This document shows, piece by piece, positions 7,883 to 17,142 of a stretch of DNA of 64,000 nucleotides; the first letter of the stretch is position 1; each line of letters begins with the position of its first letter. The stretch is taken from positions 342,535 through 406,534 of the forward strand of contig NZ_BMZF01000002.1 in assembly GCF_014652655.1 (NCBI RefSeq), read 5' to 3'. Source of the DNA: Paramylibacter ulvae (GTDB lineage: Bacteria; Pseudomonadota; Alphaproteobacteria; Rhodobacterales; Rhodobacteraceae). The notes under the pieces are model-generated. The model did no database searches and was not told where the DNA came from. It saw nothing but the letters and a program-made list of their open reading frames with translations. A program made the translations under genes and the position numbers.

Positions 7883-9811
7883 ATGACCGCCACTGGCCCC
7901 GATACACCCCTGCTTGATCAGGTAAATACACCCGAAGACATGAAAAAGTTTTCGGATGCACAGCTGCGCCAATTGGCGGACGAATTGCGCCAAGAAACAA
8001 TTTCAGTCGTGTCGCAAACGGGGGGGCATTTGGGCGCTGGGCTGGGTGTTGTGGAATTGACCACGGCCATTCACGCGGTGTTTGATACGCCCAAGGATCG
8101 TTTGATTTGGGACGTCAGCCATCAATGCTATCCCCATAAAATTCTGACAGGTCGGCGTGATCGAATGCTGAGTCTTCGACAGGCTGACGGGTTATCTGGT
8201 TTTACAAAACGTAGCGAAAGCGCGTTTGATCCATTTGGCGCGGCGCATAGTTCAACCTCAATTTCCGCAGCACTCGGGTTTGCTGTCGCACGTGATTTGG
8301 GCGGCGCGCCCGAACATGGGTTGGGTGATGCAATTGCTGTAATCGGTGATGGGGCACTATCCGCTGGTATGGCGTATGAGGCGATGAACAACGCGGGGCA
8401 TCTGGGCAAACGTTTGATCGTGATTTTGAACGATAATGAAATGTCGATTGCTCCACCCGTTGGGGCGATGTCGTCCTATTTGTCAAAACTATACGCTGGT
8501 GAACCGTTTCAAGAACTTAAGGCCGCGGCCAAAGGTGCGGTATCGTTATTGCCCCACCCACTCCAAGATGGTGCAAAACGCGCCAAAGATATGTTGAAAC
8601 ATATGACCGTAGGCGGCACGTTGTTTGAACAGCTTGGTTTTTCTTATGTCGGGCCGATTGATGGTCATGACATGGATCAGCTGTTGAATGTTTTGCGCAC
8701 TGTCAAAGATCGCGCAACGGGGCCGATGTTAATCCACGCAATCACGCAAAAAGGCAAGGGTTATGCCCCTGCCGAAGCATCGGATGATAAATATCACGGT
8801 GTTGCCAAATTTGATGTGATTTCTGGCAAACAGAAAAAAACACCATCGAATGCGCCAAGCTACACCAAAGTGTTCGCGCAAAGTTTGATCAAACAGGCGG
8901 AACAGGACGACAAGGTTGTTGCTGTCACTGCCGCGATGCCTGATGGCACTGGGCTTGATCTTTTCGCTGAACGGTTCCCTTCGCGCACGTTTGATGTGGG
9001 CATTGCCGAACAACATGCGGTAACGTTTTGTGCGGGCATGGCAGCGGGCGGATTGAAACCCGTTTGCGCGCTTTATTCCACATTCCTGCAACGCGGTTAC
9101 GATCAGGTCGTGCATGATGTGGCGTTGCAACGCTTGCCCGTGCGGTTCGCAATTGATCGCGCTGGATTGGTTGGCGCGGATGGCGCAACCCATGCGGGCA
9201 GCTTTGATATCGCGTTCCTTGCGAACCTGCCCGATATGGTGGTGATGGCCGCCGCGGACGAGGCGGAATTGGTGCATATGGTGGCAACATCCCTGTCAAT
9301 CAATGATCGGCCATCTGCGTTTCGTTTCCCACGCGGTGCTGGTGTTGGTATCGATTTACCTGAAACGGGTGAAGTGTTGGAAATCGGCAAAGGCCGCATT
9401 GTGCAATCGGGTGCTCGCGTTGCAATCCTATCGTTTGGTGCGCGCCTGCAAGAGGTGCAAAAAGCCGCTGAAAAATTGGAAACACGCGGGCTTCGCCCAA
9501 CTATCGCCGATGCGCGTTTTGCCAAACCATTGGATCGCGATTTGATTTTGGATCTGGCCGCAAGCCACGAAGCATTGATCACGATCGAAGAAGGAAGCGT
9601 TGGCGGATTCGGCAGCCATGTCATGCAGTTATTGGCGGATGAGGGCGCATTGGATCACGGATTGAAAATCCGTTCCATGGTATTCCCAGATACATTTATT
9701 GACCAAGACACGCCTGAAAAAATGTATGCGTCCGCTGGCATGTGCGCCCCAGAGATCGAGTCAAAGGTACTGGAAACGCTGGGCATCAGTCAAATCGCCA
9801 AACGCGGTTAA
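7883..9811 (+). CDS. dxs: 1-deoxy-D-xylulose-5-phosphate synthase
   Basis: ThDP-dependent first enzyme of the MEP isoprenoid pathway; joins pyruvate and glyceraldehyde 3-phosphate. ATG 7883 with AAAGGTAA upstream gives 642 residues, the family length. Signatures: [44 protein letters not shown], the ThDP site [19 protein letters not shown] with ND downstream, and [20 protein letters not shown] with the glutamate that activates ThDP. The stop codon interlocks with that of the convergent RlmD-like gene in a shared TTAA. Confidence 0.98.
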   Translation: MTATGPDTPLLDQVNTPEDMKKFSDAQLRQLADELRQETISVVSQTGGHLGAGLGVVELTTAIHAVFDTPKDRLIWDVSHQCYPHKILTGRRDRMLSLRQADGLSGFTKRSESAFDPFGAAHSSTSISAALGFAVARDLGGAPEHGLGDAIAVIGDGALSAGMAYEAMNNAGHLGKRLIVILNDNEMSIAPPVGAMSSYLSKLYAGEPFQELKAAAKGAVSLLPHPLQDGAKRAKDMLKHMTVGGTLFEQLGFSYVGPIDGHDMDQLLNVLRTVKDRATGPMLIHAITQKGKGYAPAEASDDKYHGVAKFDVISGKQKKTPSNAPSYTKVFAQSLIKQAEQDDKVVAVTAAMPDGTGLDLFAERFPSRTFDVGIAEQHAVTFCAGMAAGGLKPVCALYSTFLQRGYDQVVHDVALQRLPVRFAIDRAGLVGADGATHAGSFDIAFLANLPDMVVMAAADEAELVHMVATSLSINDRPSAFRFPRGAGVGIDLPETGEVLEIGKGRIVQSGARVAILSFGARLQEVQKAAEKLETRGLRPTIADARFAKPLDRDLILDLAASHEALITIEEGSVGGFGSHVMQLLADEGALDHGLKIRSMVFPDTFIDQDTPEKMYASAGMCAPEIESKVLETLGISQIAKRG

Positions 9812-11037
9812 TCCCGCGTAAACTGCGCCACTAATTCCACATGAGATGACCAGCGGAATTGATCAACCACTTGTACCCAATCTAATTGGAACCCCGCGCG
9901 GCACAATAATTTTGCATCGCGTGAAAACGTGGCGGGGTTACAGGACACAAAGGCCACATGTTTGATGTTGGATTTTGCCAATTCTTGGGTTTGGGATAAT
10001 GCGCCTGCGCGCGGTGGGTCAATAATTGCCGCGTCGAACTTGCTCAATTCATCTGGTAAGTATGGCCGCGCATATAAATCACGCACCTCTGAAGTTACGG
10101 TTTTTAAACCAGTCGCACCACGCCATCCCGCATCAAGTGCTCGGATCATGCTCGCGGATCCTTCGACGGCGTGAACCTCTGCAAATTTCGCCGCGTTCAG
10201 TGCGAATGTGCCACAACCAGAAAACAGATCAATCACGCGTTTGGCAGGGCCAACCGCCGATAGTGCCGCATCGACCAGCGTTTTTTCACCGTGGTGCGTG
10301 GCCTGTAGAAACGCATCACTTGGGGGGATCACGGCAGCGGTGCCAAATGTTTGCACGGGTGGTGCGGATTGTACCACCACTTCGCCGTTCCACGTGATGC
10401 GGGCAAAGCCGTGTTTGTCGGCTATCCCGCCAAGCGCGGCGGATTGTTCAATGTTTAATTCTTTGCCTTCGGTCACATCAATGTCCAACCCGTTTGCGGT
10501 GTTGGTTGTGGCAATGCGTAGGGGTGTTTTGCGCGATGCCCCGATCATAACCAATTCTTTCATTCCAACAAATCCCGACATCAAAGCGGGTTCAACCAAA
10601 TGGCATTCGGTGATTTCGATCAATGTGTCAGTGCCGCGCGCAAAAAAACCGATCATCGCACCCTTTTTCCCACGCCGACCTGTAAATGTTGCACGGCGGC
10701 GGCTTGCGGTTGGGGATGTGGCGATAGGGCGAAATATCGGCGATAACCCTTCCAATTCCAGAACGGTTTGAACTTGGTGTTGTTTCCAATTGGCAACGAA
10801 TGCATCACTGGCATGTTGTAACGCGCAACCGCCACAGGTTTTGAAATGGCGACAGGGTGCTTTGACGCGGGCTTCGACAGGCTCCAATATCCGTGCCTTG
10901 GCAATTTCATCGCCACTCACTTCGCCCTCGACCAATTCACCAGGCAGGCTAAATGGAACAAAAATATCCATGCCATGTAGGCTAGAAACTCCGTTCCCTT
11001 GGTGACCAAGTTTTTCGATGCGAAGTGTCTGTACCAT
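9808..11037 (-). CDS. RlmD/RumA-type 23S rRNA (uracil-5-)-methyltransferase
   Basis: SAM-dependent RNA m5U methyltransferase. From ATG 11037 the 409-residue protein has the N-terminal TRAM-like region ([14 protein letters not shown]), an iron-sulfur cysteine cluster [14 protein letters not shown], the SAM loop [28 protein letters not shown] and the catalytic cysteine in [15 protein letters not shown]. This set fits RumA/RlmD rather than TrmA. The precise target uridine cannot be read from sequence. A longer frame from 11106 would overlap the LysE gene and adds unrelated residues. It is the last gene of the reverse-strand hslO run. Confidence 0.88.
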   Translation of the reverse strand: MVQTLRIEKLGHQGNGVSSLHGMDIFVPFSLPGELVEGEVSGDEIAKARILEPVEARVKAPCRHFKTCGGCALQHASDAFVANWKQHQVQTVLELEGLSPIFRPIATSPTASRRRATFTGRRGKKGAMIGFFARGTDTLIEITECHLVEPALMSGFVGMKELVMIGASRKTPLRIATTNTANGLDIDVTEGKELNIEQSAALGGIADKHGFARITWNGEVVVQSAPPVQTFGTAAVIPPSDAFLQATHHGEKTLVDAALSAVGPAKRVIDLFSGCGTFALNAAKFAEVHAVEGSASMIRALDAGWRGATGLKTVTSEVRDLYARPYLPDELSKFDAAIIDPPRAGALSQTQELAKSNIKHVAFVSCNPATFSRDAKLLCRAGFQLDWVQVVDQFRWSSHVELVAQFTRD

Positions 11038-11039
11038 GT

Positions 11040-11612
11040 TTAGCCCAATATTAACAAAATTGTTGCAGCCAATAATACCGCCATCACGATGCGAAATACA
11101 AACCACGCTTCGTCGGTTTTCAACAACCGCGATAATAAATCACCAGAGTATGTCCAGAATAAACAAACCCCCAGATTGATCCCCGAAAACGCGAGGCCAA
11201 GGGTAATCGCCTGATCGATCGGTGTCAGATGCGTAACATATGCCGCACCCGCAATCGCCACTGCCCAAACCTTGGGGTTGACCCATTGGAACAAAACCGC
11301 CTGTGAAAACGTAAATGGTTTCACGGATTCTGGGGTGTGGTGTTTGGCGCTACGCAACAACGCAAAGGCCATCCATAAAATCCACCCCGCCGCGATCAGT
11401 TTCAGCATAAATTCCAATTGTGGTGCTGCCTGTAGAATTGTTCCCAAACCTAATCCAGTTGCACCGCCGATGATACCAACGCCCAGCACCACACCAAACA
11501 GATGGGGCAAGGTTTTTCGCATGCCAAAATTCGCGCCAGATGCGGTCAACATAATGACATTTGGTCCAGGGCTAAACAAACCCAGAAAAATAAAAATGAG
11601 CAGTGCGGTCAT
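11040..11612 (-). CDS. LysE/RhtB-family amino acid exporter
   Basis: A 190-residue inner-membrane protein with about six hydrophobic segments and the family signature near the start (FLGLFSPGPNVIMLTASGANFGMRK). Members export lysine, homoserine, threonine or similar solutes; the substrate is unknown. It overlaps the preceding LysE-type gene by four bases, and the two differ clearly in sequence, so they are divergent paralogues, perhaps a two-component exporter or two specificities. Confidence 0.88.
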   Translation of the reverse strand: MTALLIFIFLGLFSPGPNVIMLTASGANFGMRKTLPHLFGVVLGVGIIGGATGLGLGTILQAAPQLEFMLKLIAAGWILWMAFALLRSAKHHTPESVKPFTFSQAVLFQWVNPKVWAVAIAGAAYVTHLTPIDQAITLGLAFSGINLGVCLFWTYSGDLLSRLLKTDEAWFVFRIVMAVLLAATILLILG

Positions 11613-12217
11613 GATCCAAGCTTTGCTTTGGCGATCAAAACAATGGAAAATACCAACAGCCCCGCCATAGTATATTTGAATATTTTCACCCGTGTATCAT
11701 TGGTGAGCCAGCGTTGCATCGCGGTGCCAAACAATGTCCAGCCACTTGCCGATGTGAAGCCGACGAACACAAAAACGCTTGCGATTGTAAGCGCGCTAAC
11801 CAATGCGTTTTGGGGCGCGATGAATTGGCTGGTGATGCTGATCGCCATGACCCAACCCTTGGGATTGATCCATTGAAATGCGGCACTTTGAAAAAATGTG
11901 AACGGTTTATCAGCGGATTTGCTCGGGTCGGGTTTGCCAGCGGTTGCAACCTTGTACGCGAACCATAACAGAACAATGATGCCAATCGCGCGCAACCCTT
12001 CGCGCAAAACTGCGCTTTGTTGGAATAACGCGCCAAGGCCAAAGGCTATGCAAAACACCATGAACGGAAAACCCAATCCGATGCCAGCGATATGGGGCAT
12101 GGTTTTCCCAAATCCAAAACGCGCCGCTGAATTGGCAACAAGCGTATTGTTCGGGCCGGGTGTCCAGCCTGCCACCATCGCGATGGTGAACAAGGATACC
12201 AATGATTCAAAGCTCAT
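11609..12217 (-). CDS. LysE/RhtB-family exporter (paralogue)
   Basis: A 202-residue inner-membrane carrier of the LysE superfamily: MVAGWTPGPNNTLVANSAARFGFGKTMPHIAGIGLG is the conserved first-helix motif, with further membrane segments at roughly 40-60, 70-90, 110-135, 140-165 and 175-200. FQWINPKGWVMA in the middle is typical of the family and also appears in its neighbour as FQWVNPKVWAVA. It overlaps the CCA-adding enzyme gene by 11 bases and the second LysE gene by four. Confidence 0.88.
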   Translation of the reverse strand: MSFESLVSLFTIAMVAGWTPGPNNTLVANSAARFGFGKTMPHIAGIGLGFPFMVFCIAFGLGALFQQSAVLREGLRAIGIIVLLWFAYKVATAGKPDPSKSADKPFTFFQSAAFQWINPKGWVMAISITSQFIAPQNALVSALTIASVFVFVGFTSASGWTLFGTAMQRWLTNDTRVKIFKYTMAGLLVFSIVLIAKAKLGS

Positions 12218-13355
12218 TTAACAATTCCTGTTTGGTCATGGTGAAGCGCGACTGTATCCAACGGCGTTCTAATTTTCGAAGCGCATTGCCCAGCGATTTT
12301 CCCTGAAGTTGGTCTGACAGGTCTGTTGATTTAATCGGAAATACGACCTCATTGGCCAAGGCAATGTTTTCACGCAATTTCTTGGGCGGCACAGATTCCA
12401 ACGACGCGGCAAGGATTAATGCAGCAGAATATGCAAGTGTCGCTCCATAACGATAGGCGGCCGCATGTGGTGGCGGGTTGTTATCCAGCAATTTTATCAA
12501 ATTGATACGCTGGTTTTCATCCTTGCGTGACAGGCGTAAATCTTGGGCATCACGGGTTAAACATACCAGCCGTGCTATCCAATTTGGTGCAACATCAAAT
12601 TGCTGTTCCAGATGAATAAGGGGGGCCAAAAATTGATGCTGAGCACCCTTGATGGTTTGCGCCAATACGCCAGATTGCGCCATTGCCGCGACCGCTGGGG
12701 CGGGGTTGGGCGCAGATAGCAATTTTGAAACCTCGCCTCCAACACGTTCACGCGACAGGTTTTGCAAACCGTCCAACCCACGCGCACAGGCCGCCAGACC
12801 TTCGGCATCAATGCCATTATTGATATCGCCATACCATGCTGTAAATCTAAAAAACCGCAAGATACGTAGGTAATCCTCTGCGATGCGTTGATCGGGGCCA
12901 TCGATAAAACGCACATGGCGCGCCAGCAAATCGGGCAACCCGTTCAGAGGATCAGTAACTTTGCCACTCTGATCCGCATAAATTGCGTTCATGGTAAAAT
13001 CACGCCGCCGCGCATCGTCAATAATGTTATCTGCATATGCAACTATTGCGCGCCGCCCATCGGTTGCGATGTCTTTGCGAAATGTCGTGATTTCATAGGC
13101 ATCGCCACCAATTACGATCGTGACGGTTCCATGATCGATCCCTGTTGGGATCGATTTTATGCCCGCCGCTGTTGCAATTTTCACGACCGCATCAGGATGC
13201 GCGTTCGTTGATATATCGATGTCGCTGGCCGGTTCGTTAAGCAGGGCATTACGCACACAGCCGCCGACAAAATACGCCTCGTAACCCGCACCTGTTAACA
13301 GGGTCATAACCGTCCGGGTGTTTTGTTGATTCAGCCAATCCGCACTAATATGCAT
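12207..13355 (-). CDS. CCA-adding tRNA nucleotidyltransferase / poly(A)-polymerase family
   Basis: Class II nucleotidyltransferase, 382 residues, adding or repairing the 3' CCA of tRNA. Seen are the first motif YFVGGCVRNALLNEPASDIDIST with the DxD metal site, HGTVTIVIGGDAYEITTFRKD, RRRDFTMNAIYAD, DPLNGLPDLLARHVRFIDGPDQRIAEDYLRILRFFRF and a helical C-terminal part. The single 382-residue form lacking an HD domain is the alphaproteobacterial type. It overlaps the CoA-type Nudix gene upstream by 11 bases. Confidence 0.92.
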   Translation of the reverse strand: MHISADWLNQQNTRTVMTLLTGAGYEAYFVGGCVRNALLNEPASDIDISTNAHPDAVVKIATAAGIKSIPTGIDHGTVTIVIGGDAYEITTFRKDIATDGRRAIVAYADNIIDDARRRDFTMNAIYADQSGKVTDPLNGLPDLLARHVRFIDGPDQRIAEDYLRILRFFRFTAWYGDINNGIDAEGLAACARGLDGLQNLSRERVGGEVSKLLSAPNPAPAVAAMAQSGVLAQTIKGAQHQFLAPLIHLEQQFDVAPNWIARLVCLTRDAQDLRLSRKDENQRINLIKLLDNNPPPHAAAYRYGATLAYSAALILAASLESVPPKKLRENIALANEVVFPIKSTDLSDQLQGKSLGNALRKLERRWIQSRFTMTKQELLNEL

Positions 13356-13965
13356 CTGATTTTTCCATCACATGCGCCAGCATTCGTAACATTCGTGCGG
13401 TGGCGCCCCATATGTAATACGGGCCATATGGAACCGTGAAATATTTGCGATCCTGCCCGTTCCAACGCCGCCCTTGAATTTGAAAACTGTTAGGATTTAG
13501 CAAATGGTTCAGGGGAACTGTAAATATTTCCGCAACTTCACCGACCTCTCGGCGGTATTCAATCGGATCGGTGATGAGCCCCACATAGGGTGTGACCATA
13601 AACGCGGTAATGGTTTGGTGTTGGGGTAGCGTGCCCAAAATTTCAACCGAACTGGGTGGCAAACCGATTTCTTCGTTTGCCTCGCGCAGGGCCGCATTTA
13701 ACGTTGTGCCATCGCTTTTGTCGACCTTTCCACCAGGAAAAGCGATTTGCCCAGGGTGGTGTTTCAGCGCAGATGAGCGTTTGGTCAATATCACCGACCA
13801 ATGATCATTTTCCCGATGAATGGGAACCAAAACAGCGGCATCGCGCAGTTTTGGGTTTGGCGGGCGCAATTCAGGGTGCAGATCAAAATCCGTGGTCAAC
13901 GCAATTGGCGCCGCTTTTCCCAAAGCCGCGCGCAATTTCATTTCTGTTTGTTGCAAGTGATCCAT
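13345..13965 (-). CDS. CoA-pyrophosphatase-type Nudix hydrolase
   Basis: A 206-residue Nudix enzyme that likely cleaves coenzyme A or its thioesters into 4'-phosphopantetheine and 3',5'-ADP. It carries both the CoA-family motif (LTKRSSALKHHPGQIAFPGGK) and the Nudix box that continues it, ending REANEEIGLPP with the metal-binding glutamates. The Nudix box spacing is one residue longer than the plain consensus, as usual in this subfamily. It sits between hslO and the CCA-adding enzyme, a conserved order in Rhodobacterales. Confidence 0.9.
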   Translation of the reverse strand: MDHLQQTEMKLRAALGKAAPIALTTDFDLHPELRPPNPKLRDAAVLVPIHRENDHWSVILTKRSSALKHHPGQIAFPGGKVDKSDGTTLNAALREANEEIGLPPSSVEILGTLPQHQTITAFMVTPYVGLITDPIEYRREVGEVAEIFTVPLNHLLNPNSFQIQGRRWNGQDRKYFTVPYGPYYIWGATARMLRMLAHVMEKSDAY

Positions 13966-14013
13966 TACGCCAAGTTCATGGCGCAGCGTCGCGCCACGCG
14001 CAAGCCTGAATCG

Positions 14014-15012
14014 TTACTTTTTGGTTGCCTCAAAGCCCAAAGTTTCTGGATCCAGCTCGTAATGGGCGCCACAAAACTGGCAATCTGCTGTGACTAACCC
14101 GTCATCCGTTGTCATCGTTTTGATGTCTTTTGCGGAGTAAATCGACATCGCTTGCACAACTTTGTCTTCTCCACAGGTGCATCCAAATTTCACGCGTTGG
14201 GGATCGAAAACACGTGGTTTTTCTTCGTGAAACAACCGGTGCAACAATGTTGGAGGCGAAACCAATGGCCCCACCAATTCGGTTTCTTCAACAGTATCCA
14301 ATAAAATATTGATGCGGTTCCAATTGTCAGAAGCATCGTCATCCAGCAAATCGGTCGCTGATGTCAGCCCGTCCTGGCCGCTTGAGTCTTCGTCCGGTTT
14401 TGCCATCAGAGGTGATGCATCTGGAATATGTTGCACCATCACACCGCCCGCGCGCCATGCGTTGCCTTCGTCGGCGGTTGTGGATTGCCCAACCGTGATT
14501 TCAAATCGTGTTGGCAATTGTTCGGATTGTGCGAAATACGTTTCTGCACATTTCGTCAGCGAACCGCCCGTTAATGGTGTAATACCTTGGAACGGGGCCA
14601 TATCGGCGCCTTGGTCAATCAAAACCGCAAACATACCCGAACCAATTTTTTCAAATGGTGTTGCGTTGGTTTCATCCAATCGATCTTGGTCAAAACTTGC
14701 GTATGCGCGAATTTTCGCAGGTTCACCTTCGGCGCTCGGGCCGTAATAATCGGTGGCGATAATACGAATTGGACCATCGCCGCGAATTTGCAATGACAGT
14801 TTCCAACGCAACTTTATTGTCTGCCCGATCAGCGCCGTCAACGTTGCGGCCTCTGCCACCAACGATGCGACTTCCATAGGATAATCATGTTGGCGCAACA
14901 CATCCTCTAGAACAGAATCCAATCGTGCGATGCGCCCACGAATGTTTGCATCGTCCAATTGAAACGGTAAAACCAGTTCATCCCAGTTTTCAATTTTGTC
15001 CATTAAATCCAT
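14014..15012 (-). CDS. hslO: Redox-regulated chaperonin Hsp33
   Basis: Holdase chaperone switched on by oxidative unfolding. The 332-residue protein shows LVAEAATLTALIGQTIKLRWKLSLQIRGDGP in the N-terminal substrate domain and the C-terminal zinc centre of four cysteines: GCTCGED and, 27 residues later, DCQFCGAHYELD (CxC and CxxC). All four redox cysteines are intact. An acidic linker (residues about 200-235, DEDSSGQDG and LLDDDASDN) is longer than in enterobacterial Hsp33. It heads the reverse-strand run ending with the RlmD-like gene and is divergent from a Nudix gene. Confidence 0.96.
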   Translation of the reverse strand: MDLMDKIENWDELVLPFQLDDANIRGRIARLDSVLEDVLRQHDYPMEVASLVAEAATLTALIGQTIKLRWKLSLQIRGDGPIRIIATDYYGPSAEGEPAKIRAYASFDQDRLDETNATPFEKIGSGMFAVLIDQGADMAPFQGITPLTGGSLTKCAETYFAQSEQLPTRFEITVGQSTTADEGNAWRAGGVMVQHIPDASPLMAKPDEDSSGQDGLTSATDLLDDDASDNWNRINILLDTVEETELVGPLVSPPTLLHRLFHEEKPRVFDPQRVKFGCTCGEDKVVQAMSIYSAKDIKTMTTDDGLVTADCQFCGAHYELDPETLGFEATKK

Positions 15013-15108
15013 ACGACTCGTCCTTTGGGTTTCGGGTCAGATAGTGGTTCTTTGCCCAAAGCGCAATTCTCTGCTGTGTTTTTCAAGAAAACTTGATATG
15101 CGAAAGAT

Positions 15109-15549
15109 ATGAGACGTTATGGTGAGCCGAAAATTCCTGGAATTGAATATGTGACCCGCCCGGGTGCATATGGCGTTTTGATCCGTGGTGAAGATGTGTT
15201 GCTGACCCATCAGGCAAAACCATTTTCTGAAACCCAATTACCCGGTGGCGGGATTGATCCCGGAGAAACCGCAATACAAGCGTTACATCGCGAGGTGATT
15301 GAGGAAACTGGTTGGCGAATTGAAGTGTTTCGCCGTCTTGGTGCGTATCAACGATACACCTATATGCCCGATTATGATATTTGGGCACGCAAGGTATGCC
15401 ATATTTACCTGTGCCGCCCCAGCCGCCAAATTTGTGAGCCGATTGAACCACATCACAGTTCCATATGGGTCCATCGCGATGATGCGGCACATATGTTGAG
15501 CAACGCAGGTGACGCCGATTTTGTACGGCAATTGTTGCGGCGATTTTGA
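15109..15549 (+). CDS. Nudix hydrolase
   Basis: A 146-residue stand-alone Nudix domain. The Nudix box GGGIDPGETAIQALHREVIEETGW fits GX5EX7REUXEEXGU exactly. The substrate is unknown; the short, MutT-like architecture and EYVTRPGAYGVLIRGEDVLL opening occur in several nucleotide or alarmone hydrolases. The frame is convergent with the CsgG-like lipoprotein gene, whose end lies only three bases away, with no terminator visible between them. Confidence 0.88.
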   Translation: MRRYGEPKIPGIEYVTRPGAYGVLIRGEDVLLTHQAKPFSETQLPGGGIDPGETAIQALHREVIEETGWRIEVFRRLGAYQRYTYMPDYDIWARKVCHIYLCRPSRQICEPIEPHHSSIWVHRDDAAHMLSNAGDADFVRQLLRRF

Positions 15550-15552
15550 ACC

Positions 15553-17142
15553 CTAGGGTGAACGTGCGGATATCATCCTAAGCTCCGCCTTTGGATTTTT
15601 AATCTGATGCGATCGCAACAAAGCATCAAAGCCCGAGACATTGGTAATCATCAACCCCTGTTTGTTTCGTGTTTGACTAATTTTCGAAACGAGCGGTGAA
15701 GCATCAAAAACGCACGCGATCTTTTCCAGATCATCTTTGGTTTCAAATATGATCTGGAGTGGTGAATTTTTGGCCGGAACGAGCAAATTGTTCGACGGCG
15801 CAATTTGTGCTGTTTGTCCCGATTGAATTGGGAACACTTGGGTAATTTCCCCAAGGTTCTGTTGATGGTAACAGACAATATAACCGCTGATTGACGATCC
15901 TGCCATTGCAGTAAATGCGGCGCCGCGGCGAACGGCGAGATTGCTTTGATCCAGGGTTAGATATTTCACGGGGGATGTTTTTTCACCAGTGGTCGTTTTC
16001 GTTTCGGGTGAAATTTTCCCAAGCTTTCCAACGCGTGCTTCGGACAGGGTTGGAAACCCTTCGGCGCGTTCCTTTAGGCGTTCAAACAAATCGAAATCGA
16101 CTTCACCAGTTGCAATTAATTTTTGGTCAGCTTGGAATTTCGACACCGCAATGCGCGTTTTACGATCCAACATGCCAGTATTTTTTCCAGAATAATACCC
16201 AACCTGTCGCAGATAATCCTGTACCTGATTCATTAACACTGGCCGGGGTTTTGCGTGAAACCCTGTTTCGTGCAGGTTGGTTCGCTTTTGATGCGTCGTG
16301 CGCAAATTGAGACAATCCCAATAGGGAACTTTTGCGTGACGACCCAACAACTCCAGTATGCCCAGTTCGATCAAGTTACGCACAGCCTGTCCTTGGCTTT
16401 CGACGCGATTTATCTGAATGGCGACGTCAAAACCAGTGAGTTTGATTAGTCCACTTGCCCCAGAGCCATAGCCGCGCCCCGTCACCACCATCGAATTTGA
16501 CACAGATGCCCCTGGAATAACGCGCCGTGACGGATAGGCCACAAGATGCAAATCCACAGTAACAACCGACAAGGTTTTGCTGTTCCCACCATTTGATTTT
16601 CGCAAATTCCCGCCGTTTATCGTTGGCGGATTAGGGGCGTTCAACAGATCGATTGACCCTGAAAAAGAGTCATCCACAACGGCCTTGTCCAATTGCGAGA
16701 TTGATCCACGAATATAATATTGGGGATCAAGTGCAAGTTTTTCCACTTTAGATTCATGTGTGCGTATTGAAAGCTGACCAGGGTCTTTTTCCAAGGATTG
16801 ATCTATGAAAACATATGCTTGGCTTTTCAAATTCATATGGTTGATTGCGTTGACCAACATATCATCGCCGCCAACCCGTATATTCCCAGTGAAATCTGGA
16901 ATGCCCGTTGATGAAATCAATATAGATCGCCGTTTTGGCACCGCGAACAGCTGGTCCATACACCGCAATGACGTTGAAAACGAAGTGAAGTTTCGCGCAA
17001 CTGGTGTGTTTGGCTGTGCGATACGTGGTGCGAGCGTGGGCGCAATATTAGCGCAGGCGGATAACGCCACCAAGCCAATTAGCGTAATTGCCCCGCATCG
17101 CAGAACCGTTCGCAACACTGATTTCAAGCCAAGCGAATTCAT
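15553..17142 (-). CDS. CsgG-like lipoprotein with peptidoglycan-binding and DUF4384 domains
   Basis: A 529-residue lipoprotein with signal LIGLVALSAC (lipobox cysteine about C30). Residues about 60-290 resemble CsgG/HfaB, the curli or holdfast outer-membrane family: PDFTGNIRVGGDDMLVNAI, YYIRGSISQLD, VVTVDLHLVAYPSRRVIPG. Residues about 305-365 are a PGB_1 peptidoglycan-binding domain (VQDYLRQVGYYSG...TRIAVSKFQADQKL). Residues about 395-500 resemble DUF4384 (ISGYIVCYHQQNLGEITQVFPIQSG). It overlaps the upstream receiver-phosphatase gene by four bases. I infer an envelope-anchored export or anchoring factor. No curli-like subunit gene is nearby. Confidence 0.7.
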   Translation of the reverse strand: MNSLGLKSVLRTVLRCGAITLIGLVALSACANIAPTLAPRIAQPNTPVARNFTSFSTSLRCMDQLFAVPKRRSILISSTGIPDFTGNIRVGGDDMLVNAINHMNLKSQAYVFIDQSLEKDPGQLSIRTHESKVEKLALDPQYYIRGSISQLDKAVVDDSFSGSIDLLNAPNPPTINGGNLRKSNGGNSKTLSVVTVDLHLVAYPSRRVIPGASVSNSMVVTGRGYGSGASGLIKLTGFDVAIQINRVESQGQAVRNLIELGILELLGRHAKVPYWDCLNLRTTHQKRTNLHETGFHAKPRPVLMNQVQDYLRQVGYYSGKNTGMLDRKTRIAVSKFQADQKLIATGEVDFDLFERLKERAEGFPTLSEARVGKLGKISPETKTTTGEKTSPVKYLTLDQSNLAVRRGAAFTAMAGSSISGYIVCYHQQNLGEITQVFPIQSGQTAQIAPSNNLLVPAKNSPLQIIFETKDDLEKIACVFDASPLVSKISQTRNKQGLMITNVSGFDALLRSHQIKNPKAELRMISARSP

